Source: Chloroflexota bacterium
GTDB lineage: Bacteria; Chloroflexota; Limnocylindria; Limnocylindrales; CSP1-4
Assembly (NCBI GenBank): GCA_025935655.1
Contig: JAICUV010000175.1
Span: 1-7,330 of the forward strand
DNA: 7,330 nt
Direction of reading: 5' to 3'
Shown: piece by piece, positions 1-5,942 of the stretch
Layout: each line of letters starts with the position of its first letter
How positions within the stretch are numbered: the stretch's first letter is position 1
Position numbers and translations under genes: made by a program
The notes under the pieces: generated by a model
The model's database searches: none
Seen by the model: only the letters and a program-made list of their open reading frames with translations
What the model was told of the DNA's origin: nothing

Positions 1-432
1 CTGGTGCGCGCGGCCCTCCAGAAGGCCCTGCCGCTGGTCAACGTGTTCGAGGAGGCCGCGTACTGGACGACGAGCGTCGACGACGCGGGCGGCAGGCTGC
101 GTGGCGAGCACGCGTACCGGCTGCACTTCCCGCCCGGGCAGCTCCCGCCCAACGACGCGTTCTGGTCGCTCACGGCGACCGACACCGTGGGGTACATGAC
201 CGGCCATCCGGCCGGCCGGTCGAGCGTCGACGACCACTCGGGTCTCGTGTCGAACGCGGACGGTTCGGTCGACATCCTGCTGCAGCCGCACGCGCCGACC
301 GCGCGCGAGCAGAACTGGCTGCCGACACCCGCGGGCCGGTTCAATCTGATGCTCCGCGCCTACCTCCCGGGCGCCGCCATCCTCGACGGCAGCTACCAGG
401 TGCCGCCGGTGCTGCGGGTGCCGTCGACGTGA
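1..432 (+). CDS. DUF1214 domain protein, C-terminal part (5' end outside window)
   Basis: The frame is open from base 1 and ends at the TGA at 430-432, so the gene enters the window already in progress and its true start is not visible. The 143 visible residues look like the DUF1214 domain. The recognisable blocks are EEAAYWTTSVDDAGGRLRGE near residues 16-35, a YRLHFPPGQLPPNDAFWSLT block at about 39-58, an NADGSVDI block near 85, and NWLPTPAGRFNLMLRAY followed by ILDGSYQVPPV towards the end. These are the conserved landmarks of the family, whose molecular function is not established. DUF1214 usually sits C-terminal to DUF1254 in one polypeptide; here the DUF1254 part is a separate downstream gene overlapping by four bases (GTGA). 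The two products probably act together. The missing N-terminus may carry a membrane segment, as in short stand-alone members, but this cannot be seen. Confidence 0.85.
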   Translation: MVRAALQKALPLVNVFEEAAYWTTSVDDAGGRLRGEHAYRLHFPPGQLPPNDAFWSLTATDTVGYMTGHPAGRSSVDDHSGLVSNADGSVDILLQPHAPTAREQNWLPTPAGRFNLMLRAYLPGAAILDGSYQVPPVLRVPST

Positions 433-1094
433 ACCGCCTCGTCCTGAGGTACGCGTATCCCCTCACGGCGGTCATCCTCGCGATCTTCGCGTGGGTCGTG
501 GCCCAGCGGCTGGCACGCGGCGGCGTCGAGGCGATCGTCCCGCTCGCGGTGGCGGCCGTGCTCGTGTGGCTGGCCGCGACGTTCGCGTTCATCTATTTCT
601 GGCCACAGATCACGGTGCGCGGGTTCCGGCGCGCACTCCTCGGCGGCGGGCTCGGCGGCGGTCCGATCCCCGTCAACACCCTGTACGCCGTCGCGGACCG
701 CTCGTCCCAGTCGGCCGCGTCGGGCGGCCTGATGGCGGTCGGCACCGACGACGTCGTCTACGTCGGCGGCTGGCTCGACCTCGAAGCGGGCCCGCAGGTG
801 CTGCGCGTGCCCGAGATGGCGGGCCGCTACTACAGCGTCCAGATCACCGATCCGGTGAGCGGCGCGAACGTCGCCTATGTCGGGAAGCGGACCACGGGGA
901 CGCACGCCGGCGCCTTCGTGCTGTGCGACCGGCGCTGGACGGGGAGCGTGCCTGCCGGCCTGACCCGCATCGAGCTGCCGCATCGATCCGCGCTCATCGT
1001 CGGTCGCGTGTTCGCGGCCGACGACGAGGACCGGGTCGCGGCGTACGCGCTGGCGAGGCAGATCGAGCTCACGCCGCTCGAGACGCGCTCCTAA
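429..1094 (+). CDS. DUF1254 domain membrane protein
   Basis: This 221-residue protein starts at a GTG that overlaps the stop of the preceding gene (GTGA), a typical translational-coupling arrangement; no Shine-Dalgarno sequence is evident. Two hydrophobic stretches, about residues 8-27 (YPLTAVILAIFAWVVAQ) and 35-59, form an N-terminal hairpin anchor. The rest matches DUF1254: IPVNTLYAVADRS at about 78-90, VYVGGWLDLEAGPQVLRVPE near 110-130, RYYSVQITDPVSGANVAYVG at about 133-152, and a final SALIVGRVFAADDEDRVAAY block. The family is widespread but biochemically uncharacterised. The domain most likely faces outside the cytoplasm, which is inferred from the anchor only. Its partner is the adjacent DUF1214 gene. 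The downstream neighbour is convergent and begins its 3' end only 16 bases away. Confidence 0.85.
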   Translation: MNRLVLRYAYPLTAVILAIFAWVVAQRLARGGVEAIVPLAVAAVLVWLAATFAFIYFWPQITVRGFRRALLGGGLGGGPIPVNTLYAVADRSSQSAASGGLMAVGTDDVVYVGGWLDLEAGPQVLRVPEMAGRYYSVQITDPVSGANVAYVGKRTTGTHAGAFVLCDRRWTGSVPAGLTRIELPHRSALIVGRVFAADDEDRVAAYALARQIELTPLETRS

Positions 1095-1110
1095 GCGGAG
1101 CCGTCGAGCG

Positions 1111-1707
1111 CTATCCCGCGACGAAGTCCTCGCGCAGCATGTCCATCAGGACGCCGTCGGTCCAGCGGTGCTCGTGCGCGGACCATTCGTAGCCGCGCAT
1201 GACCCCGACCCGCCGGAAGCCGACCTTCTCGTAGACGTGGATCGCGCGCAGGTTCGCCGCGTTGGGGTCGATGACGATGCGGTGGTGCCCGCGGTCGTCG
1301 AACAGGTGGCGAGCGACGACGCGGATCGCCTCGGGACCCACGCCCCGGCCGTGGACGCGGGGGTGGAGGACGATGTCGATGCCGGCGTGGCGATACATCG
1401 GGTCGTCGTTCTCGTATGCCTGTATCAGGCCGACGACGTGCCCATCGAGCTCGATCATCCATACGTCTACGCCCGGGTCGCGATTCTCGAGCTTTTCGCG
1501 GAGCTCATCGTCGGACGGCGTCGGCCACCAGCGGGCGACGTCCGGTGTCGCGAAGACGGCCCTCAGATCGGCATCGTCAGCGGCGGTGCCGGGCCGCAGG
1601 ACGACGTGCTCGCCACGAAGCGTCGGGACCATCCGGTCGCCGGGATCGGGCGTTCGATCGTTCGACATGGCTGCGGTCGAGTCCTTCGTCGTCGGGTTCG
1701 GCGCCAT
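1111..1707 (-). CDS. GNAT family N-acetyltransferase (AAC(6')-like subgroup)
   Basis: A 198-residue protein, counted from the ATG at 1707, transfers an acetyl group from acetyl-CoA to an unidentified amine. The GNAT core begins near residue 27 (TLRGEHVVLRPGTAADDADL). The acetyl-CoA pyrophosphate loop is visible at 115-124 (HPRVHGRGVG, fitting R-x-x-G-x-G), and the C-terminal half contains DPNAANLRAIHVYEKVGF at about 147-164, the usual N-x-R-A-x-x-x-Y-x-K-x-G-F signature. The GIDIVLHP strand before the loop and the overall layout resemble aminoglycoside 6'-N-acetyltransferases, but the same layout occurs in many ribosomal or small-molecule acetyltransferases, so the substrate is open. The start is uncertain: a GTG at 1710 lies directly before the ATG, and internal ATGs at 1668 and 1632 remain possible because the first 26 residues are low-complexity and precede the domain. 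The gene is divergent from the DinB gene, with 59 bases between them. Confidence 0.85.
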   Translation of the reverse strand: MAPNPTTKDSTAAMSNDRTPDPGDRMVPTLRGEHVVLRPGTAADDADLRAVFATPDVARWWPTPSDDELREKLENRDPGVDVWMIELDGHVVGLIQAYENDDPMYRHAGIDIVLHPRVHGRGVGPEAIRVVARHLFDDRGHHRIVIDPNAANLRAIHVYEKVGFRRVGVMRGYEWSAHEHRWTDGVLMDMLREDFVAG

Positions 1708-1754
1708 CACACCACGGATGCCGGCTACCCCGACAGACAGAGGCGGCGACGTGC

Positions 1755-1766
1755 GACAGTCGGGGC
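1755..1766 (+). promoter_or_regulatory. Possible leaderless-type -10 element of the DinB gene
   Basis: GACAGT at 1755-1760 is followed by only six bases (CGGGGC) before the ATG at 1767, and no Shine-Dalgarno sequence precedes that ATG. The arrangement mirrors TACAGT-N6-GTG at 6484. CGACAG at 1731-1736 is at a -35-like distance but matches poorly. The first position of the -10 deviates from TANNNT, so this is the weakest of the leaderless candidates in the window. Confidence 0.3.
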
Positions 1767-2276
1767 ATGCAGTCGCACGACATCGCCCTCCTGTTCGATC
1801 ACCTCTACTGGGTCCGCGACAAGATCCTCGCGGCCGCCGACGAGCCGCACATGGACTGGCCCGGGGACGCGCCGGTCGGGCTTCGCGGGCTTCGTGCGAC
1901 GCTCGTGCACGAGCTCGACGTCGAGTGGTCGTGGCGCCGCCGGCTCCAGGCCGCCGACCGCACCGACTTCCCGAAGGACGACGCGGAGCTGATGCCCGAG
2001 CAGTTCGACGATGTCGCCGCGGTCCGCGCCCGCTGGCTCGAGGACGAGGCGGAGATGCGTGCGTGGCTTGAGCGCCTCACGGACGAGGACCTCGCGGGCG
2101 CGTGCGGGGTGGAGCGCCGCGGCGGCGGCCATCCGCTCTGGTTCCACCTCCTGCACGTCTATTCGCACGGGATGCAGCAGCTCAGCGACGCAGCCTGGAT
2201 GCTGAGCTCGCAGGACGGCGGATCGCCGGGCGAGATCGACTTCCTGGAGTTCGCGGAGGTGCGCCAGGCGCGCTGA
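1767..2276 (+). CDS. DinB family (DinB/YfiT-like) four-helix metal-binding protein
   Basis: This 169-residue protein has the length and mostly helical composition of the DinB/YfiT superfamily. Three histidines fit the metal-binding triad: His48 in the helix ATLVHELDVEWSWRR, and His130 and His134 in HLLHVYSHGMQQ, the H-x3-H pair of the last helix. N-terminal LLFDHLYWVRDKILAA is the usual first helix. Family members bind a divalent metal; many are thiol-dependent S-transferases or have unknown roles, and the specific reaction cannot be read from the sequence. The ATG at 1767 was chosen because the domain begins immediately after it and a -10-like GACAGT sits just upstream. The gene is divergent from the GNAT gene and ends 36 bases before the ATPase start, but the ATPase seems to have its own promoter. 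Confidence 0.82.
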   Translation: MQSHDIALLFDHLYWVRDKILAAADEPHMDWPGDAPVGLRGLRATLVHELDVEWSWRRRLQAADRTDFPKDDAELMPEQFDDVAAVRARWLEDEAEMRAWLERLTDEDLAGACGVERRGGGHPLWFHLLHVYSHGMQQLSDAAWMLSSQDGGSPGEIDFLEFAEVRQAR

Positions 2277-2297
2277 CGGCCGACTCCTCGGATCGGG

Positions 2298-2306
2298 GAT
2301 AAGGTG
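2298..2306 (+). promoter_or_regulatory. Putative -10 region (GATAAGGTG) of the ATPase operon
   Basis: GATAAGGTG contains TAAGGT at 2300-2305, a TANNNT -10 hexamer of the type common in high-GC bacteria. It ends seven bases before the ATG at 2313, which would place transcription initiation at or next to the start codon. The identical nine bases recur at 4845-4853 upstream of the kinase. No clear -35 hexamer is present at the expected spacing. Confidence 0.5.
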
Positions 2307-2312
2307 CCCTCG

Positions 2313-3512
2313 ATGACCCGGATCATCGTCTACACCGGCAAGGGCGGCGTGGGCAAGACCAGCGTCGCCGCCGCCACGGCGCTCCTCGCCGCCGAGCGCG
2401 GCTACCGCACGATCGTGCTGTCGACCGACGCTGCGCACAGCCTCGGCGACTCGTTCGACCGCGAGCTCGGACCCGAGCCCACGGAGATCGCGCCCAACCT
2501 GTGGGGCCAGGAGTCCGAGGTCTTCCACAACATCGACACCCACTGGGGCACGATCCAGGATTACGTGTCGAGCCTCCTGCGCTGGCGCGGCCTCGACGAC
2601 GTCATGGCCGAGGAGATGAGCGTCCTGCCCGGCATGGACGAGCTCGCGAGCCTGCTGCTCATCGCCGATCACTACGACTCCGGGAGGTACGACCTGATCG
2701 TCGTCGACGCCGCGCCGACCGGCGAGACCCTGCGCCTCCTGGGGCTCCCCGAGGCCGGGCGCTGGTGGCTCGACCGCGTCTACCCGATCCAGCGCAAGAT
2801 CGCGGCCGTCGCGGCGCCCATCGTCGGCCGGATGACCGGCATGCCGACGCCGAAGCAGGACGTCTACGAGGCGGGCGAGCAGCTGTTCCGCCAGCTCGAG
2901 CACATCCACGACCTGCTCGCCGACCCCGAGCTGACGTCCGTGCGGATCGTGCTCAACCTCGAGCGCATGGTCATCAAGGAGGCGCAGCGCTCGTTCACGT
3001 ACTTCCACCTCTACGGCTACCCGACCGACCTCGTCGTCTGCAACCGGGTGCTGCCGGACGACGCCGGCGACTACTTCGGGGCGTGGCGCGAGGCGCAGAA
3101 GCGGTACCGGCCGATGGTGGACGAGTCGTTCGCGCCGGTTCCCGTCCGGGACGCGCCGTTCTTCGACGAGGAGGTGGTGGGGGAGCGGATGCTCCGCGCC
3201 CTGGGCGCCGCGGTCTTCGGCGACGCCGACCCGACGGAGTTCTTCTACCGCGGCCGCCCGTACACCGTCCGCCGCGACGGCGAGCGGTACGTGCTGGAGC
3301 TCGAGCTGCCGTTCACGTCACGCGAGGAGGTCAAGCTGTCGCGGTACGGCGACGAGCTGGCGATCACCGTTGGGTCGTGGCGCCGGAACCTCATCCTGCC
3401 GCGGATCCTCGTCGACGCGGAGACCGTCGGCGGAGGGTTCCGGGACCACATGTTGCGCATCGAGTTCGCGGCGGCCGGGCCGGTCGCCGCGGGACAGAAG
3501 GGAGCGGGCTGA
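2313..3512 (+). CDS. ArsA/Get3-family ATPase with C-terminal Hsp20-like domain
   Basis: This 399-residue P-loop ATPase belongs to the ArsA/GET3 (TRC40) group. Visible motifs are the deviant Walker A GKGGVGKTS at residues 9-17 with signature Lys10, switch I STDAAHSLGDSF at 38-48, switch II VDAAPTGETLRLL at 131-143, and CNRVLPDD at 243-250, which corresponds to the adenine-side loop. The C-terminal segment, about 313-386 (GRPYTVRRDGERYVLELELPF onward), looks like the alpha-crystallin/Hsp20-like domain found at the end of many bacterial ArsA-related proteins. Only one cysteine (Cys243) is present, so neither the arsenite-binding cysteine triad of true ArsA nor the CxxC zinc site of eukaryotic Get3 exists, and no arsB or arsR is nearby. 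A role in arsenite export is therefore unlikely; a client-binding or chaperone-type ATPase is more plausible by inference. A GTG at 2304 is an alternative start, but it overlaps the -10 box, so the ATG is preferred. The coiled-coil gene follows after three bases. Confidence 0.9.
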   Translation: MTRIIVYTGKGGVGKTSVAAATALLAAERGYRTIVLSTDAAHSLGDSFDRELGPEPTEIAPNLWGQESEVFHNIDTHWGTIQDYVSSLLRWRGLDDVMAEEMSVLPGMDELASLLLIADHYDSGRYDLIVVDAAPTGETLRLLGLPEAGRWWLDRVYPIQRKIAAVAAPIVGRMTGMPTPKQDVYEAGEQLFRQLEHIHDLLADPELTSVRIVLNLERMVIKEAQRSFTYFHLYGYPTDLVVCNRVLPDDAGDYFGAWREAQKRYRPMVDESFAPVPVRDAPFFDEEVVGERMLRALGAAVFGDADPTEFFYRGRPYTVRRDGERYVLELELPFTSREEVKLSRYGDELAITVGSWRRNLILPRILVDAETVGGGFRDHMLRIEFAAAGPVAAGQKGAG

Positions 3513-3515
3513 GCC

Positions 3516-3827
3516 ATGACCGAACCTGGATCCGATCGCGAGACGGAGCTCCACGCTCGCATCGCCGCGCTCGAGGAGCGCCTCGCCGAGATGGAGGCGC
3601 GGGCGGTCGACGCCGAATCACGCGGTGGCGCGGGACTCATGGACGCGGTCGACGCGCTGATGGACTCGCTGCTCCCCGCCGAGGTCCGCGCCCACATGCG
3701 CGCGGCCCGCAAGGAGCAGCTGCTCGCGATGCGGACGATGGTCGACATCTGGATCGCCCGCGTGGACCGCAAGCCCGAGGATCGCGGTCGCCCCCGCCAC
3801 GAGACGATCTCGCTCGACGACGCGTAG
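3516..3827 (+). CDS. Small coiled-coil protein co-transcribed with the ArsA-like ATPase
   Basis: This 103-residue protein is not recognised as a named family. Residues about 9-35 (ETELHARIAALEERLAEMEA and onward) have a heptad pattern of Leu/Ile/Ala/Met and dense Glu/Arg, typical of a short coiled coil. A glycine-containing hinge near 36-40 leads to a second amphipathic helical region, GLMDAVDALMDSLLPAEVRA, continuing as a basic helix to about residue 87. A polar tail ends in HETISLDDA. There is no signal peptide or transmembrane segment, so it should be cytoplasmic. The ATG lies three bases after the ATPase stop; AAGGGAG at 3498-3504 is a possible, slightly distant ribosome-binding site. The tight linkage suggests it may be a partner, adaptor or oligomerisation factor of the ATPase; this is inference from position only. 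Confidence 0.75.
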   Translation: MTEPGSDRETELHARIAALEERLAEMEARAVDAESRGGAGLMDAVDALMDSLLPAEVRAHMRAARKEQLLAMRTMVDIWIARVDRKPEDRGRPRHETISLDDA

Positions 3828-3869
3828 GGCGCTGACGGCGGCCTCCCCCCCGGCGCGGACTGTCAGCCC
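3828..3869. terminator. Possible bidirectional hairpin between convergent genes
   Basis: GGCGCTGAC at 3828-3836 and GTCAGCCC at 3862-3869 can pair as a six-base GCTGAC/GTCAGC stem plus two G-C pairs after a one-base bulge, enclosing a C-rich 25-base loop. It spans the gap between two convergent genes, and its right arm overlaps the stop codon of the hydrolase. There is no U-tract, so factor-independent termination is doubtful. Confidence 0.22.
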
Positions 3870-4696
3870 TCCGGCGCGTCGATGAATGCGAGCGCCACCT
3901 CCGCGAACAGCGGCGAGCTCCCCACCGTGTAGTGCTGCTGGCCCGGCAGGATTGCGAGGGCATGCCCGCCCTTCGGCCGTCCCTCGCCCATCCAGCCGCC
4001 GTCGCGCTGCCCGCCGTCGAGCAGGGCGAATACCTCGGCCGCGTGGCTGACCGGGAACATGTCCGCGTCCGCGGCGACGAACAGGGTCGGGACCTGGAGT
4101 CCGCGGACCTGCTCGGTGTAGTCGAAGTCCTGCGCCATCGACGCGCCCATCTTGTCGAGCAGCCGCGGGAAGTCCTCGGGACGTGGCGCGAGGCGCTCGT
4201 ACGTCTGGAACATCGGTGTGTCCTTGAGCGCCGGCGCCGCGGCGCCCGACACCATCTCCTGCTGCGCGAGCATCTCCGGGTAGATCGCGGAGCGCTTGAT
4301 GTTCGCCGACGCCATCACGAGCCGGCGCACGAGCTCCGGATGCCGGACCGCGAGCTGGAATCCGACCCCGCCACCGAGCGAGTAGCCGACCACGTCGACC
4401 GGCCCGACCCCGAGGAGCCGGATCAGCGCCGCGATGTCGTCGCCCATCGCGGGCAGGCTGATCGGCCGGTCGATGTCGGCGGTCCGACCGTGCCCCTGGA
4501 GGTCGGGCAGGATCACCTGGTGTCCGCCGCTCGCCAGCATCCCGATCACCGGCCCGAACATCTCGCCCGAGCCGAGCCCCCCATGGAGCAGCACGAGGGG
4601 CCGCCCCGAGCCGTGGGTCTCGTAGTAGAGGTGCAGGCCGTTCACGTCGGCGTACTGGCCGGTGCAGCGTGCGTCGGTCGTCCAGGCTGAGGTCAT
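3863..4696 (-). CDS. Alpha/beta hydrolase
   Basis: This 277-residue alpha/beta hydrolase fold protein is probably a soluble cytoplasmic esterase or related enzyme; its substrate is unknown. The oxyanion-hole HGG motif lies at 38-40 (PLVLLHGGLGSGEMF), followed by VILPDLQGHGRT at 61-72, a standard strand and turn of the fold. The nucleophile elbow is GYSLGG with Ser106. Asp210 or Asp212 in VAADADMFP is the likely acid, and His255 in GQQHYTV the likely base, so the triad appears complete. The region 225-250, rich in glycine (GGQRDGGWMGEGRPKGG), is a longer insertion than usual before the histidine. The start at 4696 was chosen because GGAG at 4705-4708 lies eight bases upstream; longer in-frame starts at 4729 and 4783 add an Arg-rich leader without family similarity and lack a good ribosome-binding site. 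The gene is convergent with the ATPase operon and divergent from the kinase remnant. Confidence 0.88.
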   Translation of the reverse strand: MTSAWTTDARCTGQYADVNGLHLYYETHGSGRPLVLLHGGLGSGEMFGPVIGMLASGGHQVILPDLQGHGRTADIDRPISLPAMGDDIAALIRLLGVGPVDVVGYSLGGGVGFQLAVRHPELVRRLVMASANIKRSAIYPEMLAQQEMVSGAAAPALKDTPMFQTYERLAPRPEDFPRLLDKMGASMAQDFDYTEQVRGLQVPTLFVAADADMFPVSHAAEVFALLDGGQRDGGWMGEGRPKGGHALAILPGQQHYTVGSSPLFAEVALAFIDAPEG

Positions 4697-4704
4697 CGCG
4701 GTCA

Positions 4705-4708
4705 CTCC
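4705..4708 (-). promoter_or_regulatory. Shine-Dalgarno of the alpha/beta hydrolase
   Basis: On the minus strand TGGAGTG contains GGAG with eight bases (TGACCGCG) before the ATG at 4696. It decides between three in-frame start codons, since the upstream alternatives at 4729 and 4783 have no comparable site. Confidence 0.6.
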
Positions 4709-4844
4709 ATGCTCGCCGTTGGACGCCATCAGACCACGGACCACACGCTGACGCATCACCCGCTTCCTGCGCCCCGCCGCCACGAGTCGATCCTCGCTCG
4801 ACGACGCCCAGGACGGAGGGGTGGTAGCCGGGACGGGCTGACCC

Positions 4845-4853
4845 GATAAGGTG
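4845..4853 (+). promoter_or_regulatory. Putative -10 region (GATAAGGTG) of the kinase gene
   Basis: The nine bases GATAAGGTG are identical to those at 2298-2306 in front of the ATPase gene. TAAGGT at 4847-4852 would act as the -10 hexamer. Here the start codon is 47 bases downstream and is served by its own Shine-Dalgarno (GGGAG at 4889-4893, six bases before the ATG at 4900), so this transcript would have a leader. No good -35 is visible. Confidence 0.45.
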
Positions 4854-4899
4854 ACGGCAACGCAGGGCCCTCGAGCGGGGGTCGCGACGGGAGCCGGAC

Positions 4900-5512
4900 A
4901 TGCCCGCGATCGGGGACACGCTCGTTGGCCGCTACCGCATCGACGGGCTCCTCGGGTCCGGCGGGATGGCGACCGTGTACCGGGGCCGCGATCTCCGCCT
5001 GGAGCGCGACGTCGCGATCAAGGTCCTTCTCGCGGCCCAGGCCCGCGATCCGACGGTCGCCGAGCGCTTCGACCGCGAGGCGCGCGCGATGGCGGCGGTC
5101 CGCCATCCGGCGATCGTCGCCATCTACGACGTCGAGCCCGCCGATCCGCCCGACCGCCCGGAGCCGTTCTTCGTCATGGAGCTGTGCGAGGGCGGCTCGC
5201 TCGCGGACATGATCTCGGGCGCGGGGACCGTCCCGCCCGACCACCTCATCCCGATCGTCGTCGCGGTCGGGGGCGGCCTGGGCGAGCTCCACGGCCGCGG
5301 CGTCGTCCACCGCGACGTCAAGCCCCACAACATCCTCCTCGCCGGCGATGGGGCGCGGCTCGGGGACCTCGGGGTCGCGCACACGGGCGGGGTCGAACGA
5401 CCTCGTCAAGCGCGTCGAGGACCTGGTCCGCAAGCGGGCGGTCTCGGGCCAGGAGGCGGACCGCCTGCTCGCGGCCGCCCGCGCCCTCCGGGACGCCGTT
5501 TCGACCAGCTGA
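4900..5512 (+). pseudogene. Ser/Thr protein kinase, internally deleted and frame-shifted remnant
   Basis: The first 161 residues are an intact PknB-type (Hanks) kinase N-terminal half. They include a glycine loop GSGGMATVYRG at 19-29, catalytic VAIK with Lys41, a helix C glutamate at about 60 (RFDREARAMAAVRHP), hinge FFVMELCEGGS at 90-100, catalytic loop HRDVKPHN at 138-144 with Asp139, and DLG (DFG equivalent) at 156-158 followed by VAH. Just after this, near 5381-5395, the family pattern stops: there is no activation-loop APE motif and no C-lobe helices. In a different frame, bases 5396-5509 encode NDLVKRVEDLVRKR, a short VSGQ linker and EADRLLAAARALRDAVSTS, ending in TGA at 5510-5512. This looks like a natural acidic/basic helical protein tail. 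I infer that several hundred bases are missing between the two parts. If translated as it stands in the original frame, the product runs to 5535 with a Gly/Pro/Arg-rich, non-homologous end and cannot form a complete kinase. Promoter-like and Shine-Dalgarno sequences are preserved. Confidence 0.75.
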
Positions 5513-5643
5513 CTGGCGCCCCAGGTGGGCCCTAGAGTCCAGATCGCCGTGGCGGCCTCGTCAAGGCGTCGGGGATACCGCGGACGCGATGATCCGCTTA
5601 GGGGTCGCGATCGGGCGACGGCGGGGCGAGTGTGATGGGCTGC

Positions 5644-5657
5644 TATCATGGGTCGGC
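5644..5657 (+). promoter_or_regulatory. Leaderless-type promoter and possible operator of the toxin-antitoxin operon
   Basis: TATCAT at 5644-5649 is a good -10 hexamer, only eight bases before the ATG at 5658, and no Shine-Dalgarno precedes that ATG, so the mRNA may begin at or just before the start codon. The -10 box lies inside small inverted repeats: TGAT at 5633-5636 with ATCA at 5645-5648, and GTGTGA at 5630-5635 with TCACAC at 5668-5673. Such symmetry over the promoter fits autorepression by the antitoxin, but the arms are short. The remaining 5513-5643 stretch shows no gene that I can support. Confidence 0.5.
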
Positions 5658-5942
5658 ATGAGAGTCGTCACACCCCTGGATCTCCGGCGATCGCTCGGCG
5701 CAATCCTCGACCAGGCTTCGGCGGGGGAGCGGTTCCTCGTCGAGCGCGATCATCGGCCGATCGCCGTGATCGTGTCCGTCGAGGACGGGCATCGCCTGGA
5801 CGACGTCGAGGAGCGGCGACGCCGTTCGCTCGACGCGCTCGATCGCCTGATCGCCCTCGGCGAGGCGCAGCGACGACGGCACCCGGACGGGCCGGCAGCG
5901 GTCGAGGCGATCCGCGAGGAGCGGTCGCGTGACGAGCGCTGA
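5658..5942 (+). CDS. Phd/YefM-type antitoxin
   Basis: This 94-residue protein has the N-terminal pattern of Phd/YefM antitoxins: VTPLDLRRSLGAILDQASAG at 4-23, then ERFLVERDHRPIAVIVSVEDG at 24-44, i.e. a helix for DNA contact followed by the strand with the R-x-P-x-A-V-I-V motif. The C-terminal half (EERRRRSLDALDRLIALGEA and a charged tail) is the usual disordered or helical toxin-binding extension. By family knowledge it neutralises the PIN-domain nuclease encoded by the overlapping downstream gene and represses the operon. The ATG at 5658 is preferred because the domain begins with the start residue and a -10 box lies directly upstream; the frame is open far upstream across the kinase remnant, but that part has no similarity to anything and should not be joined. 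Confidence 0.85.
   Translation: MRVVTPLDLRRSLGAILDQASAGERFLVERDHRPIAVIVSVEDGHRLDDVEERRRRSLDALDRLIALGEAQRRRHPDGPAAVEAIREERSRDER

Noticed and set aside
1111..1707. Naming the GNAT protein as an aminoglycoside resistance enzyme
   Set aside because: The resemblance to AAC(6') enzymes is limited to the general acetyl-CoA core and layout; substrate-site residues cannot be judged from the sequence alone and there is no resistance or mobile context.
1725..3008. Long minus-strand open frame of 427 codons opposite the DinB and ATPase genes
   Set aside because: It is an antisense shadow produced by GC-rich third positions; its translation is Arg/Asp/Val/Ala-rich without any domain pattern, whereas the plus-strand frames carry clear family motifs.
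2313..3512. Assigning the ATPase as an arsenite efflux pump subunit (arsA)
   Set aside because: Only one cysteine is present, the protein has a single ATPase half with an Hsp20-like tail, and no arsB, arsR or arsD is nearby.
2501..3835. Plus-strand open frame of 444 codons inside the ATPase gene
   Set aside because: Arg/Gly/Pro/Ala-rich shadow of the ATPase frame with no recognisable domain.
4697..4783. Longer N-terminus of the hydrolase from the start at 4783
   Set aside because: The added residues are Arg-rich and outside the fold, while the ATG at 4696 has a well-spaced GGAG.
3618..4919. Minus-strand open frame of 433 codons overlapping the hydrolase in another frame
   Set aside because: The hydrolase frame has the complete catalytic triad and fold motifs; this frame is an Arg/Gly/Pro-rich shadow.
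5549..5635. Possible 28-codon ORF starting GTG after the TAGAGT string
   Set aside because: Arg-rich, no ribosome-binding site, no recognisable similarity; its length is expected by chance in this base composition.
4851..5942. A 363-codon GTG frame that would fuse sequence across the kinase region to the antitoxin
   Set aside because: The upstream 269 codons are an Arg/Gly/Pro-rich shadow of the kinase; the antitoxin has its own ATG and -10 box at 5644-5658.
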